A stretch of DNA of 64,000 bases from Azorinus chamasolen (GCA_963576725.1 OY755242.1:60695324-60759323); one strand, 5' to 3'. Shown: positions 32,061 to 43,019, counted from the first letter of the stretch. Notes: generated by a model not told the origin, from the letters alone. Made by a program: numbers and translations.

Positions 32061-32071
32061 TGGGTTAGATA

Positions 32072-32455
32072 TTAGTTAGAAAGTCCAAGAGACGATGTGT
32101 AATTAATCCATTCATCTTTTATACGACTATTCATGATATCTTTGTTGAAGTCACCAAGAACCAAAATTTCTTTATCTTCAAGTTGAGCTATTTCTAAATT
32201 ATCATCAAAAGATGTTTTCCAAGATGAGAGCGAGTTCGGGTGTCTATACAAAATGCAAATTAGAAAGGATTTTGAATTTATATTTTTTATTTCCAGCCAG
32301 ATACTTTCTAAATCAGAACTTTCCAAATCATTTCTACGAGTACAATTTATGTTATCCCGAACATATATAAGTATCCCTCCACCTTTGTCCTGTATTCTAT
32401 CCTTACGAATGGGGAATTGAAAACCATTTATTGCAAAACTTTCCGTAGGATGATT
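32072..32455 (-). pseudogene. LINE apurinic-type endonuclease, C-terminal part
   Basis: The minus strand reads PIRKDRIQDKGGGILIYVRD, SDLESIWLEI, ICILYRHPNS and EILVLGDFNKDI, the GDFN metal-site motif of LINE endonucleases. It is one frame off from ORF2 downstream. The N-terminal third is missing at the insertion border. Confidence 0.85.
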
Positions 32456-32530
32456 TTGGTTGATGGGGAAATGACGATTTTAGCATTTTGGTACGCACCT
32501 TTATCTGTAGCTCTGCAAAGATTAAACTGA
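32456..32530. repeat. Family D hairpin repeat, right part
   Basis: GGGGAAATGACGATTTTAGC and GGTACGCACCTTTATCTG match the tail of the complete copy at 5440-5510. It continues the unit broken at 27605. Confidence 0.75.
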
Positions 32531-32599
32531 TACAGTGAAGTTACAGTTGTCTTTGAATTCAATTTGAATTTTCAGTTGAATTCAATTTGAATTTTCGGA

Positions 32600-32740
32600 G
32601 AAACGAAAACCAAGATAACCCTCACCGCGATCTGACTGGCATTTGCAAACAGCTTGGATCCAGATGAGACTCAAAGTAAATTGGCGTCTCATCAGGATCT
32701 AAGCTGTTTGACATTCGGTCAATACTTTTTTCGAAAGCTT
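32600..32740. repeat. Family B hairpin repeat
   Basis: ACAGCTTGGATCCAGATGAG, then GGCGTCTCATCAGGATCTAA and GCTGTTTGACA. Flanked by a 24-bp direct duplication of TTGAATTTTC(A/G)G at 32560-32600. Confidence 0.75.
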
Positions 32741-33000
32741 GATCAAATCGGAAGTAGTTAAAATCGCACCGAATACAAATTGGACCAGACGTATTTTTTA
32801 ACATTGTGGTAAGGGTGAGATAAAATGACTCACGTATATATCCGTTCAGTTTCTCCGTGTTTGTATGTTTGCGCTTCTGTGCGATACCTGTCCAAGAACA
32901 CCTAATGGCAGATTGTTTTATTTTCTAAGTAGTAATATTTACTGAAACTACCAAATGTTGACCATTGGACGATGTTGGCAGACCCGTGACTTTCTGAATG
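32741..33000. repeat. Repeat R-associated sequence, uninterrupted copy
   Basis: It matches 15115-15228 joined directly to 16815-16965 (TTTGTATGTTTGCGCTTCTG, ACTGAAACTACC). It serves as an empty-site reference for the element at 15229-16815. Confidence 0.7.
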
Positions 33001-33179
33001 TGAAGATCAACTATAACCTATGATGAAATGTATTTACAGAAAACTCTATCTCCGCCAAACTTATCACTGTTATCAGTACTGACAATGCATCGGCATGTAT
33101 TCAACATAAGGGTCACTACTTTCATTTTGCAATGCCCAGCTACTCCGAAAATTATATCTGAATTGACCTCTATTTAATC

Positions 33180-34125
33180 TTAAAGGTATACACTCCCAAT
33201 TCATGCGCCACCTGGCGGGAGCTCATTATGATTTGTTTCCAAACCGAATAGTTTTAGCTACAGATGAGAATAATACCTGAAATAAGTCTCATGAGTAATC
33301 ACACTTGAAGGAATAGAATTTGATATTGGAAATAATGTAGTTTGTGTTCTATAAAAAATGTTTTAAATGTTGAAAATAATCTGAAATTTCATAGGGAACT
33401 GCATTTTTATGTCGCCGCAGCGCAGAATGATTGTTCAATAGGATTTGCTCTTGAGCTACTGTTTATGAATAATAGTGTCCATTTGATATCAAGTAAATTA
33501 CTTTGGTGTGCCTTATACAAAGGATAACTACATGTATATAGACTAAGTTATATTCCTTATGTTGTACATAAGCTGCAAAAGCCGACTGCTCATTTAGTCT
33601 AGTATTATATACATAAAAAGGTCTATAGTTTTAAAAGAAGCATGGTGGCATATGCCCTTTTTTACCATTTTCTGATTAATCACACATAAAACATATACTC
33701 TGTGAAGTTTGATAAATTTCTTATTGCTAGATTTAGTTAGAGGTTTTTCATTGACTGAGCCAAAAATCTTAAGAAAAATTCGTATTTTTCAGGTAACAAA
33801 TTATAGATTTTGCGTAATGATGTTTAGTAAATATCACTTTTTAACTGTTATAAGAATTGTTTGTGTCAATGTTAGTGTTATTATAGACATATGAATGGGT
33901 AAAACATATGTAAAGCGTGTTAACATTGATTTGCATCCTTATATTTTAACCTTACCTATATTATTTAAGGAGGCTAAAACATGCGTGTTGAGGAGGGCTA
34001 CAGTATACATTTTAAGTGCCCATTGACAAAAAAGAAACCATGGCACTAAGAAATGTTTAAAGAACTTATGCAGAAATTTTCATAAAGATCCTATTGAAAT
34101 TTCATTTGGGCACGTATACCTTTAA
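33180..34125. mobile_element. TTAA-flanked piggyBac-like MITE, ~0.95 kb
   Basis: The ends TTAAAGGTATACACTCCCAA and the inverse of CCCAAATGAAAT near GTATACCTTTAA form imperfect 19-22 bp inverted repeats beginning at TTAA, the piggyBac target duplication. The AT-rich interior has no transposase and only short frames. It is a non-autonomous element, by structure only. Confidence 0.7.
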
Positions 34126-34363
34126 TAGTGTATTATTCAAGAATGGGACCCAATGATGAACATGTTCATTTCATAATCGTGTTCAGTAATTATGACTCTT
34201 ATCGATATAGCTATTTATGGTGATAACGTGACCTCAAACAAAGTAAGGAATTGATGTGTCAGAAAGTGAACACACTCTCGCCGTCATGGGCAAATCATCC
34301 GTAAATAAAACTTCGCAAAGATTTGGGACATCAAGTTTGGATTGAGGAATCCAAACTGACTGA

Positions 34364-35612
34364 CAGGATTGTACGAAAGCCCGATGGTGACATTCTAAGT
34401 TCCTTCTTCATAGTTCCGAGTTCCAAGTTCCAAGTTCCGACTTCCAAGTTCTTACTTCCAAGATAATTTGTTATATACATGTAGTTATTGTATATTGTTA
34501 ACGCCCGATTTCCAAGTTCTTTCTTCTTAGTTCCGACTTCCAAGTTCTGACTTCCAAGTTCCAACTTTCGACTTCACTGTTCCAACTTCCATGTTCCAAC
34601 TTCCGACTTCCAAGTTCCAAGTTCCGACTTCCATGTTCCAAGTTCCGACTTCCAAGTTCCGACTTCCATGTTCGAAGTTCCAACTTCCATGTTCCAAGTT
34701 CCGACTTCCAAGTTCCAAGTTCCATGTTCCAACTTTCAACTTTCAACTTCCAAGTTCCGACTCCCATGTTCCAAGTTCCGACTTCCATGTTCCAAGTTCC
34801 GACTTCCAAGTTCCAAGTTCCGACGTCCATGTTTCGTGTGTTTACATCCAATGCTCCCAATCGTATCACGTGACACATAGCATCATGCTATTTATATCAG
34901 ATTTTCTACTTGTGGTTTGTTACAGTTTTAAAGCACCAGTTTTAGTGATTTAGGCCAGTTTTCAACATGTCAAAGTATGCCTCTTAATAATGTTCAAGCA
35001 TTACTATTAACCCTTTCCCTGATGAAGATTCATGAAGGAAATAATGACGTCATGAATATTAATAAGATTATTTTTATAATGGAGTATGAACACATGATAT
35101 TTCGGCTCAGGCAGAAACTGTAGAATCAGATCTATAGTATACCATAAGCAAACAGAGCAGACCCTTATATGGGAGCCGTCTGATCTGGGTCTACTCTGTT
35201 TGCAGATGCGTCAAAATGCGCTTACATAAGGGAAGGGGTTAACCGTTGTTGTATTTCATACATTTTAAAGAAGGTCTGATTACGACACACGACGGCCACA
35301 TGGTAAACAGACATGCGTGAAGTAAACGGCGCGAAAATATGACGTCACGAGAAAAGTTAGAACAGGGAAGTCGGAACATGGAACATGGAATTTGGAAGTC
35401 GGAACATGGAACTTGGAAGTCGGAACATGGAACTTGGAAGTCGGAACATGGAACTTGGAACATGGAACTTGGAAGTCGGAACATGGAACTTGGAAGTCGG
35501 AACATGGAACTTGGAACTCGGAACATGAAAGTCGGAACATGGAACTTGGAACTCGGAACTAGGAAGTAGGAACTTAGAATGTCACCACCGGGCTTTCGTA
35601 GGATTGTAATGG
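34364..35612. mobile_element. Foldback element with minisatellite arms
   Basis: Left end TACGAAAGCCCGATGGTGAC then ATTCTAAGTTCC; right end is its inverse (GTCACCACCGGGCTTTCGTA). The arms are long arrays of short units (CAAGTTCCGACTTCCATGTT on the left, AACATGGAACTTGGAAGTCG on the right). Between the arms lie 34870-35340, including a reversed family A copy. Open frames of GTWNLEVGTW or VPSSMFRLP type on all strands are repeat artefacts. Confidence 0.8.
35005..35242. repeat. Family A hairpin repeat, inverted orientation
   Basis: It begins CCCTTTCCCTGATGAAGATT and ends TACATAAGGGAAGGGGTTA. Stem AGAGCAGACCCTTATATG with GAGCCGTCTGATCTGGGTC; part of the left arm is deleted. It lies inside the minisatellite foldback. 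Confidence 0.75.
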
Positions 35613-35636
35613 AATCGCAAGTTTTGCTCTGGAACC

Positions 35637-36054
35637 TTAAAGTGATACTCCCTACAATAAACCTATAGTTTCAATAACATAATAAAACTTGGTATTTGTC
35701 ATTTCGATCATTATTATGAAGATTGTCGATTTGAGCTTTTATCAAAAAATGCCCTTGTGATACAAGATAAACCGTTTTCATAGATACTTATAATTTTTGT
35801 TCTTTAACAAATATTATCGACCTTTGTCGAACAGTTAACGAAACTAAAACGGAAGCCGAATAAATATGAAACATTTCCGAATAAAATCGAGTCTTCTATA
35901 TCAAACACATAAAGTCTTCTTCTTCTTCACATCTTCTTCGGTGTTTATTTGATTGGTTTGCTTGTGATATACTTCTTTTCGGCAATTAAACAAATCAATT
36001 GTGCAATGTGTAGGCATTTGTAAAACACATTGGAAGTAGAGACAATCACTTTAA
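35637..36054. mobile_element. Short TTAA-flanked piggyBac-like MITE
   Basis: TTAAAGTGATACTCCCTAC at the left and GTAGAGACAATCACTTTAA at the right are inverted with four mismatches and start at TTAA. 418 bp, no coding. End sequence differs from 33180-34125, so it is a separate family. Confidence 0.7.
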
Positions 36055-36425
36055 CCCTTCCCTGTTTTATATTTATTCCAAATTTCAATAGCTACTGAAT
36101 ATTCATGGACAAAATAGTTATCATGAAGCATGGAAAGTGGAACATTGTAGCCATCTTAGAAACTAAGGAAACAAACCTATCAAGTTCCATTAGCAAACAG
36201 AGCTGACTCTTATCAGTCGGCTCCCACATGGTATTTATAGATCCTACCTCTTTGAATACATCTATCAAAAAGGAGCATTATCTAGAGGAAAGGATTTTTT
36301 AAATATGTGTAGTGTTGAAACCATTGTGATAAAAAGAGCATTTGCTCCTATGAAGCAAATGTTCTATTTACCACGATGACATTTACAGAGGCGTCAAAAG
36401 GCATCAATATGAGGGAATGGGTTAA
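36055..36425. repeat. Family A and family E hairpin repeats, adjoining
   Basis: 36055-36300: CCCTTCCCTGTTTTATATTT, AGAGCTGACTCTTATCAG and GAGGAAAGGAT. 36300-36425: TTGAAACCATTGTGATAAAA, GAGCATTTGCTCCTATGAAG, CAAATGTTCTATTTACCACG and a GAGGGAATGGGTT end. They share the border, so one may have inserted in the other. Confidence 0.65.
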
Positions 36426-36782
36426 AGCTCACATGGCAAGACAGAACGTTTCTCAAACTCCATCTTAATGAGCCTTTGAAAAAAAATTCCAGTTTGGCCA
36501 TAATAGTGTTTCTATCTTTCCAATTAATGTTACGCGCATGCGTCAGTGCGTATCGCTAGCTACGCCCCTGCATTCGATCAAGGTTTTGAGAATCCAGTGT
36601 CGAGAGTTAACTCATCTAAATCTAGTTTTTTGCAAAGGTGAGTCAGGTCAAAGGTCGCCAAACGATGTCATCAATACGTTGATAATGTAAACAGACTGAT
36701 ATCACATTTGACACAGGGCGGCTGATCATACTCTACACTGTTTGCAATTAGCAAAAGTTTGGTTCTCCCACTATGCTCACTT

Positions 36783-37032
36783 AACCCTTTACCTGATGAA
36801 TATGCCTGTAAGAAATTATGGCATCATGGATATGTATTAGCTACATTGTTATTTATGGTATTACGAACAAAAATATATTTTGGCAATGCAAGAAACTGTG
36901 GAATCATATTTATGGAAATCAATATGGAAACAGAGCTGAACATGGTCAGGCGGCTCCTGTAGGAGCCATCTGATCTGGAAGTACTCCGTCTCCAAAATCG
37001 TGATAGGTCACATCTATCAGATAAAGGGTTAA
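36783..37032. repeat. Family A hairpin repeat
   Basis: ACCCTTTACCTGATGAATAT start, stem TCAGGCGGCTCCTGTAGGAG and CCATCTGATCTGGAAGTAC, end AGATAAAGGGTTAA. Confidence 0.75.
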
Positions 37033-37789
37033 AAAGTCGTATATACTTGGTCTACTCTGTCTGCAATGGCTTGAAAAGGGTTTCTATGAATCAACAACGC
37101 TTATACAACGTTGGGTCAATCTCTAGGCCAGATACTACTAAATCAGTCTATTACTCCCATTGGTCAGATTAAAATTGGTCAGATTAAAATGTATAGACAG
37201 ATACTTTTATGTTCTCCGTTTCAGACAAAAAAAAACAAAGAAAACAAAAGAAAACAAACAATACAAACATGAAATGCAAGCATAAAAACAAATATGCACA
37301 TTAGAAATACAACACAACTCCACATACAAAGCATTTCATACGAAAAGTCTATATCATGTCTAGGACAATTTCAGAAAATCGAGGAAGGAATATAATTGTC
37401 AGTTAAAGGAAATAAGCTAGACATAATAAATATATAAAGTAAATGAAAATAAGAAAAAAAACGTACCGATGTTGTTCATACATTTATCTGCTGCAAAACT
37501 AGTACACAATTGAGGGTCTCTATGTTTGCCAGTCTATGTTTTTAAAACATCAATGGATAAGCCATGTAGTTAAATAAATGTTAATATGACGCTTGGATGG
37601 AACTTTCAAATGAGGGATAATTTATTGGCCAACGGAATATTGAGGCGGTCAGTATTAAAATAAACGTTATGATGGAATTATAAAAGAAAATATTTAGTAG
37701 TCTCTGTCCACTCGATTTGAACACTGCAAAGTAAGATTGTTTTTGATGGCGATGGTGGTTTGATCAGTTAAGAACTTAACACTTCACTA
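37033..37789. other. Intergenic AT-rich sequence
   Basis: It contains an AAACAAAAGAAAACAAAC-type A-rich tract near 37230-37260. No open frame, hairpin repeat or RNA signal was seen. Confidence 0.4.
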
Positions 37790-37990
37790 CATCGATACGC
37801 CCTTGCAAATGCAATAGACCCATATGAGAGAGCTCCTATAGGAGCTGTTTCACCACGGCTTTCTCTCTTTGGTTATGAAATTACACAAGTCTGGTGCTGC
37901 AGTTTCTGCCGACACCAACATTTCCTGTGTACAGGTTACACCATAAAAAGTGTCATTATTTATTGAATTAATATTATATGGAGTAACGGG
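37790..37990. repeat. Family A hairpin repeat at the 3' end of the esterase gene
   Basis: TGCAATAGACCCATATGAGA, GAGCTCCTATAGGAGCTGTT and the tail GTGTCATTATTTATTGAATT. It ends about 13 bp before the esterase stop codon region and contains its probable poly(A) signal. Confidence 0.7.
37959..37964 (-). promoter_or_regulatory. Putative poly(A) signal AATAAA of the esterase gene
   Basis: This is the first AATAAA on the minus strand after the stop at 38003-38005, about 40 nt downstream. It lies in the tail of a family A repeat. Confidence 0.5.
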
Positions 37991-38002
37991 CTTAAGGCGA
38001 CT

Positions 38003-38252
38003 TCAACAGTCACCGTCACTTGGGCAAGATTCTTGCGCCCCTGAAGCTAAAGTCATGTGTTCACGCCTAACGGAATTAATGAATTCCGGAAGCAAGTTCC
38101 ACCAGAAGTTTGTGGCCTGGGCAAATGGTCTCTGGTTGACGGAATTGTGCGTCATCTGGCGAGATAGACACAGATACTTTTGGGAGTTTGTATCAAATGT
38201 TTGCCACTCTGTGTTGATATGATGTTTAACATCAATCGGTTCATTTGGATTC
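38003..38252 (-). CDS. Carboxylesterase-like gene, exon 2 (C-terminus)
   Basis: 250 nt after GGTATTTCAG, entered in phase 2. It encodes residues from the split Gly533: NPNEPIDVKHHINTEWQTFD, then SQKYLCLS, the 'NP-N-P----W--YD---QKYL' end of type-B carboxylesterases. The tail is rich in Ser/Gly with a final Cys and has no clear GPI signal or transmembrane helix, so the product is probably secreted and soluble. Confidence 0.88.
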
Positions 38253-38394
38253 CTGAAATACCAAAATTGTGTTTTCAATTGTAAAATTAATCTATATCGA
38301 AATGACCGTAAATACGTCGATAATATGGGAATTTCATTTTGTTAATATTTTTAGAAATTCTAATTAATAATGACAAAAGTACCAAATACTGTAA

Positions 38395-38600
38395 AACTCG
38401 ATTAATTGAAATGTTAGTAACGAAGAATTGGTGCCTTTTAAGGCAAATAGATGCTTAATGCAGGATGGAAGGCATGCAGCAAACTCATTGAGGAGCTTTC
38501 CGCATAATTTTCACCATGCATAAAGCGGCCATCTGTCTTAGAAAATCAGAAATGATACGTATTTGGGTGTTCGAATAATCGGGTGTTTAGTGTATAGTAC
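38395..38600. repeat. Family C hairpin repeat in the esterase intron
   Basis: TGCTTAATGCAGGATGGAAG, GAGGAGCTTTCCGCATAATT and CACCATGCATAAAGCGGCC. Outer ends are eroded. Confidence 0.6.
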
Positions 38601-39002
38601 AAACGGTAAAAGCCGTGAACAGATCATTCACTTAACCCTTTCAATGCTGATGTTTTTCCGAATGGAATAGTGCATCATTGTTTATTGGGAAATTCCATAT
38701 AGTGTAAAAACTAACATTTGCAATAGTTTTGAATGACAAGCAATGCATATCCTCATCAGATGGCCCTTGGAATAATCGAATCTGGGTCTACACGACTTGC
38801 AAACGGCAGTATAATGCCTGCGTTCAAATGATTAACATTATACCTTGTTTGTATACGAAATGACAGACGTTTGATGCACACACAATCGTGTCGAGAACTT
38901 GTACAACATTTATTTGTTCAAATGTTCTACGGCGAAATAGGTATGAAATAAAGGAAACATGCTGCTTGAAAATAACTTCTATATTGAAGTAAAGAGTATT
39001 AC

Positions 39003-40600
39003 CCAGATTTGGCGAAGTTTGTCCACATTGCCACATGGGCCTTTGAAAGGTGTGCCTGCCATTTCGGAGATGCTTCTTCTGTATACGGAATTGCCCAACT
39101 TGTAAAGCCGTCCACGTGGTCATCCCCGAGTAACGTGGTCAAGTCGTCCAGGTGCTGGGGTTTATTAGCCCAGGATGGTGCAGCTAACAACCTTTGTATC
39201 GGAAATGCGTCATACAGATACATGTAAGTGTTCTTGTCAGAAATTCTTGCGTGAACAAGAGCCGTTTCAACTGCTTGTATATTGAAAACATAATCGCTGC
39301 TTAAATCAATGTACGACTTGAGAGAGTTGAGCGTATCATAAGGGTCGCTGAAGTTTGTGTATTCATGGATGAGCAAAAGCCGAACAATGTCTGGCACGTC
39401 TTTTCCAAACACAATGTTTACAATGTCAGGAACCAGCTCTTGTTCAAACCTTTCAAGGTCCGCTTTGAATTCATCTACATCGTCTACCCCAACAAAGGGT
39501 ATAAGCATCATAAGGCCTTCATTAGATGTAACGCCCGTCATGAGGTCTAGACCAGACAACGTTTCTCGGTATAAGTGGGATGTTTCAGAGGTGCCATGGA
39601 AAAGGTCATTTGGTGGCTCAGGTATGAACTCTCCGTCCACTGTGGTGACAAATTCCATTGGAAATCGTATAAATCTGTTTTCCTTTGCATCTAGGGCCTT
39701 TTGCAACTCTCCCGTCGACATTGATTTAAGACATTTTACGAGTTCGTTGATTGTGGTTTGTCCAGTGTCACAATTCACAAGTTTTGCCAGACGCCGTGCT
39801 GCTTTCAGTGGATTGCTATTATATGCCCACGGACACGTAATGGACCCGCTTTGGGGAATGGCCCTTTGGATTAACCCTTTATTCGCTGGAAACATACTCT
39901 GGTAAATAACACTGGCCCCGCCAGCTGATGATCCAAACAGAGTTATCATGTTGGGATTTCCACCAAAGGCTTCGATATTATCATAAACCCACTTTATCGC
40001 CATGTGTTGGTCCCAAAGACCGTTGTTTCCGGGTAAAGTCGTATCGCCTGTGCTCAGAAATCCCCATATGCTCAGTCTGTACGCAATCGTCACAACTACA
40101 ACGCTTCCTGTTGTACTCAGATAATCTCCAGGATACATTATTGGGGTTCCGATGACAAATCCACCCCCGTGAATGAATATCATGACTGGTCGTAACTGTA
40201 GTGACTCATTGTCGTCGTAAGGAGTGAAAATATTCAGGAACAAACAATCCTCCGACATTTGTAGATTGTCAAGTCTGCCAGGTTTGCGTACGCCACCAAG
40301 GTCGACTGTTTGCTGCATACAGGAAGGCCCATACATTTGGGCTTCAAACGGCTCCGTAAGTTTTACCTTGGGTCTTGGTTTCTCAAACCTAAGGCTTCCG
40401 ACTGGTGACTCGGCATATGGTATCCCAAGAAATCGTTTACTAACGAGTTCGTGTCCATATGATTTTGACCTGTAAATATAACCTACAAAAGTCCCAGATT
40501 TGGCTCTAACTGTCGACGTTTCCACAAAATCGCAACAAACATTTTCTTGTAGAAAATATACAGCAAAGACCAACGTGAAACACACCCTAACATATTCCAT
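39003..40600 (-). CDS. Carboxylesterase/cholinesterase-like protein, exon 1 (gene 38003-40600, 615 aa)
   Basis: Secreted alpha/beta-hydrolase that would cleave carboxylic esters. The exon gives 532 codons plus two bases before GTAATACTC; joined to exon 2 the product is 615 residues, normal for the family. A signal peptide is visible (MEYVRVCFTLVFAVYFLQEN, then VCC). Landmarks: YRSKS-RFLGIPYAESPVGS, Cys94 and Cys119 in SEDCLFLN (first disulphide loop), oxyanion loop HGGGF at 144-148, nucleophile Ser225 in GSSAGG, acid Glu361 in TSNEG and His483 in PQHLDDL. The nucleophile elbow is GSSAG rather than the common GESAG. All triad residues are present, so it should be an active enzyme. It is more like digestive or xenobiotic carboxylesterases than true acetylcholinesterase, because the choline-site Trp is not evident. 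The 182-codon plus-strand frame over it is a shadow. Confidence 0.92.
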
Positions 40601-40729
40601 GCCTGTGTGCTATATATGCACCACCGTCAATGATAAACACAGCATTGGTGTGCAGTCTGCATAACTATCCTTTAAGCCGTTAATGGCTGAATATTCAAAG
40701 AGGAATTGCCCATCAGTGTTAGATTACAG

Positions 40730-40905
40730 ATTCCATTCATTATGAAAGGCTTACCGACAAACAGTGCAGACCCTGATCGAAGGGTTTCTCCATTAAACTT
40801 CTGATCTGGATCAACACTCTTTTCAAATGCCAGAATAATCTTTCCCCGTATTTACAAGGATTATTGGGAGACCTGTTGTTTTTTTTAACGTGGCTTAACT
40901 ATTAA
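40730..40905. repeat. Degraded family A-like repeat upstream of the esterase
   Basis: AACAGTGCAGACCCTGATCG, AAGGGTTTCTCCATTAAAC and TTCTGATCTGGATCAACACT. It lies 130-300 bp upstream of the ATG, in presumed promoter space. Confidence 0.5.
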
Positions 40906-41108
40906 CCCTTCTCTTGCTGAATTTTAAAATACATGTCTCCTTCTTTACCCATGCCCTGTTGTATAATTACATATATCTTCACTGTGTACAAGTATTTCGC
41001 TATGTAATCACTGCTGTGGAGTGCACTGGTTCTCCTGCAGGAGCTGTCTCATCTGGGTCTTCACTATTTACAGGTAGGTATATTGGCGTGAATAGCAAGC
41101 GAAGGGTT
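40905..41108. repeat. Family G repeat, inverted and partly deleted
   Basis: ACCCTTCTCTTGCTGAATTT, CCATGCCCTGTTGTATAATT, CTCCTGCAGGAGCTGTCTCA and GCGAAGGGTTAA, the reverse complement of 26830-27080. One stem arm is missing. Confidence 0.75.
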
Positions 41109-41700
41109 AACTCTTTCACTGCCAATGTCGCATCTCTGAAAACCTTTGCAAACAATTTGGATCCAGATGAGACGCCAAGTAACTCTGCGTCTCACCAGGA
41201 TCAATCTGTTTGTTACTGTTACTATTGTATGAAACAAAAATAAAGAATAAAATAAAATAAATGGAAACTGAAGCAGACGATAAAGTTTGCAGACGACAAA
41301 AGTTGGCAGTGACATAGCTTACGTGACTCAACTATTAATCGTCATACCCTCAACTTTTAAATTACACCCTTGCTGGATCCAGATTATTCGTCAGAAGATT
41401 TCTCAAAAAGTATTTCGCTGCAAAATTTTCTCGTCTGCAAACCATGCCGTCTGCTACAATTTTCATGTTTTTTTTTGTTTCAAAAGCATAGTGACAGTAA
41501 CACACAGTTTGAATCCAAATGTAACTCAGCGTCTCATCTGGATCCAAACTGTTTACATAGGTGTGGCATCGGCAGCGAAAGAGTTTAATCAGATCGAAGT
41601 TAGCCCTTATCTCGCTATAATCGATTTCGCTCGCATTTGTAACAGCCTGGTCCCGGATGAGACGCCAAGTAACTGGATTTATCACATAAGTGCCGTAAAT
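41108..41700. repeat. Cluster of three family B hairpin repeats
   Basis: 41108-41320 is a nearly complete unit (CTCTTTCACTGCCAATGTCG ... AAAAGTTGGCAGTGACA). 41375-41585 has GAATCCAAATGTAACTCAGC and GTCTCATCTGGATCCAAACT. 41585-41690 keeps GGTCCCGGATGAGACGCCAA. The borders AGACGACAAAGTTT-type and CACTGCCAA define the family ends. Confidence 0.75.
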
Positions 41701-41994
41701 CGCGAAAATGCACTTGTGCATTTTTATGCAAATTAGCAATCGTTAACCAATCGTAGCGCTCATTTAAGCGTTAACGAATCGAAGTGCTCCGTGTGCGTCG
41801 TCCGTTGTATTAATATGTTGTTTGTAAGCAATAACTGAAACAGTCATGTCCATATAACCTGTTTTTCTATGGCATTTTAAGGCTTATGTAATAAAACTCG
41901 TTTACTTCAATGAATATGACACTAGCTAAAGCTCGTGCCATATTATTATAGTAAACTCGTTTCACAAAAACAAGTTGTAATGAACACTCATGTG

Positions 41995-42292
41995 AGATCC
42001 CCTATGTCCCTGCAGGATCCAAACTGTGCGTAACTACGTTCGTGTTTTTGAAGCAGACGCGGAGATAATAAACAAACGAAAATTGTAGCAGACGACAAAT
42101 ATTCCATACGTCTAACTTTTTCGCTGCCAAATTTGTTATCTGTTATCTTTATCTCGTATTTTTTCAAAACATACTTATGATACCAAATAGTTTGGACCCA
42201 GATGAGACGCCGAGTTACTCGGCGTCTCATCATGATCCAAACTCTTTGTATAGGTAATCACATATTCTCCACTAGCAGCGAAAGAGTTAAGC
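41995..42292. repeat. Family B hairpin repeat, long stem
   Basis: TAGTTTGGACCCAGATGAGA, CGCCGAGTTACTCGGCG and TCTCATCATGATCCAAACTC form an almost perfect stem. Borders AACTTTTTCGCTGCCAAAT and AGCAGCGAAAGAGTTAAG are inverted. A second diverged fragment precedes it. Confidence 0.8.
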
Positions 42293-42519
42293 GCTACATA
42301 TATAATCACATCTCACGTGTACACCCCATTGGTTGCTACACAGAAAGCTTACTATAATATGACAGCGATAATGCTATGCTTTTGTAAACATGACCTGATT
42401 TAGTGGATAAAGAAAGGTTGCTGTTGCACAATTTGTGTAGGAATTCAGATCAAAGATATGTGCGTGTACAGAAGAGTCAGTCTTCAGCAGCCAATTATTT
42501 ATTGAACACGGGAGTCTTA

Positions 42520-43000
42520 AACATCGGATGGTTGCTAAATGCAGGGCAAAAGTAATACAGAAGGCTCCTATTGGCTCCTGCATTACGCTACCACCTGCCG
42601 CATAAACCCTAAAGTAGACTTCTTTTTGATGGCCGAGGTTCTACTCTACAGTAAAATCTCTCTAAACCGGGCATTAATTTTAGTAAGAAAATCGATCTTG
42701 GAGAAAGGTGGCAGCTTCCACCCAGGGGTTGATATGGGTGCCTGTTAGGGTCACTAGCCGTACTGCTCAATATTGTAGGCGAATGTCTCAATGACCAGGG
42801 GATTAAATGAACAGTCGGCTGAGCGGTCATTCGGACTGAAAGTGGACTATAACTAGGTACTCTATTTTTTAATGCAGGATGAAAGTCATGCAGAAAGTTC
42901 CTAGAGGAGCATTTTGCATGACTTTCACCCTGCATCAAGCAGCCACCTGCCTAAAAGTATCTAAATTCGTCTCTACTAGAATTCCGGTTTAGAAAGTTTT
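42520..43000. repeat. Two family C hairpin repeats
   Basis: 42530-42660: AATGCAGGGCAAAAGTAATA, GGCTCCTATTGGCTCCTGC. 42860-43000: AATGCAGGATGAAAGTCATG, AAAGTTCCTAGAGGAGCATT and TTGCATGACTTTCACCCTGC. The second ends in CGGTTTAGAAAGTTTTCAC, the usual terminus. Confidence 0.7.
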
Positions 43001-43019
43001 CACTGTATTCAAATGTCTT

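Larger units (their letters stand above)
27606..32458 (-). mobile_element. L2/CR1/Jockey-type LINE retrotransposon, 5'-truncated
   Basis: It is delimited by the two halves of a family D repeat. On the minus strand it carries an endonuclease tail, a reverse transcriptase and a long AT-rich 3' region, ending in ATTCATTCATTC-type tails (TGAATGAATGAA on plus), as expected for L2-like LINEs that end in short tandem repeats. Three such 3' ends (27606, 28245, 28590) suggest nested copies or a repeated 3' end. The 5' end falls within the endonuclease. Confidence 0.85.

Noticed and set aside
34331..35569. Long open frames on both strands reading GTWNLEVGTW or VPSSMFRLP
   Set aside because: They follow the minisatellite arms of the foldback element and appear in several frames at once; repeat artefacts.
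39357..39905. 182-codon plus-strand frame
   Set aside because: Antisense shadow of the esterase exon.
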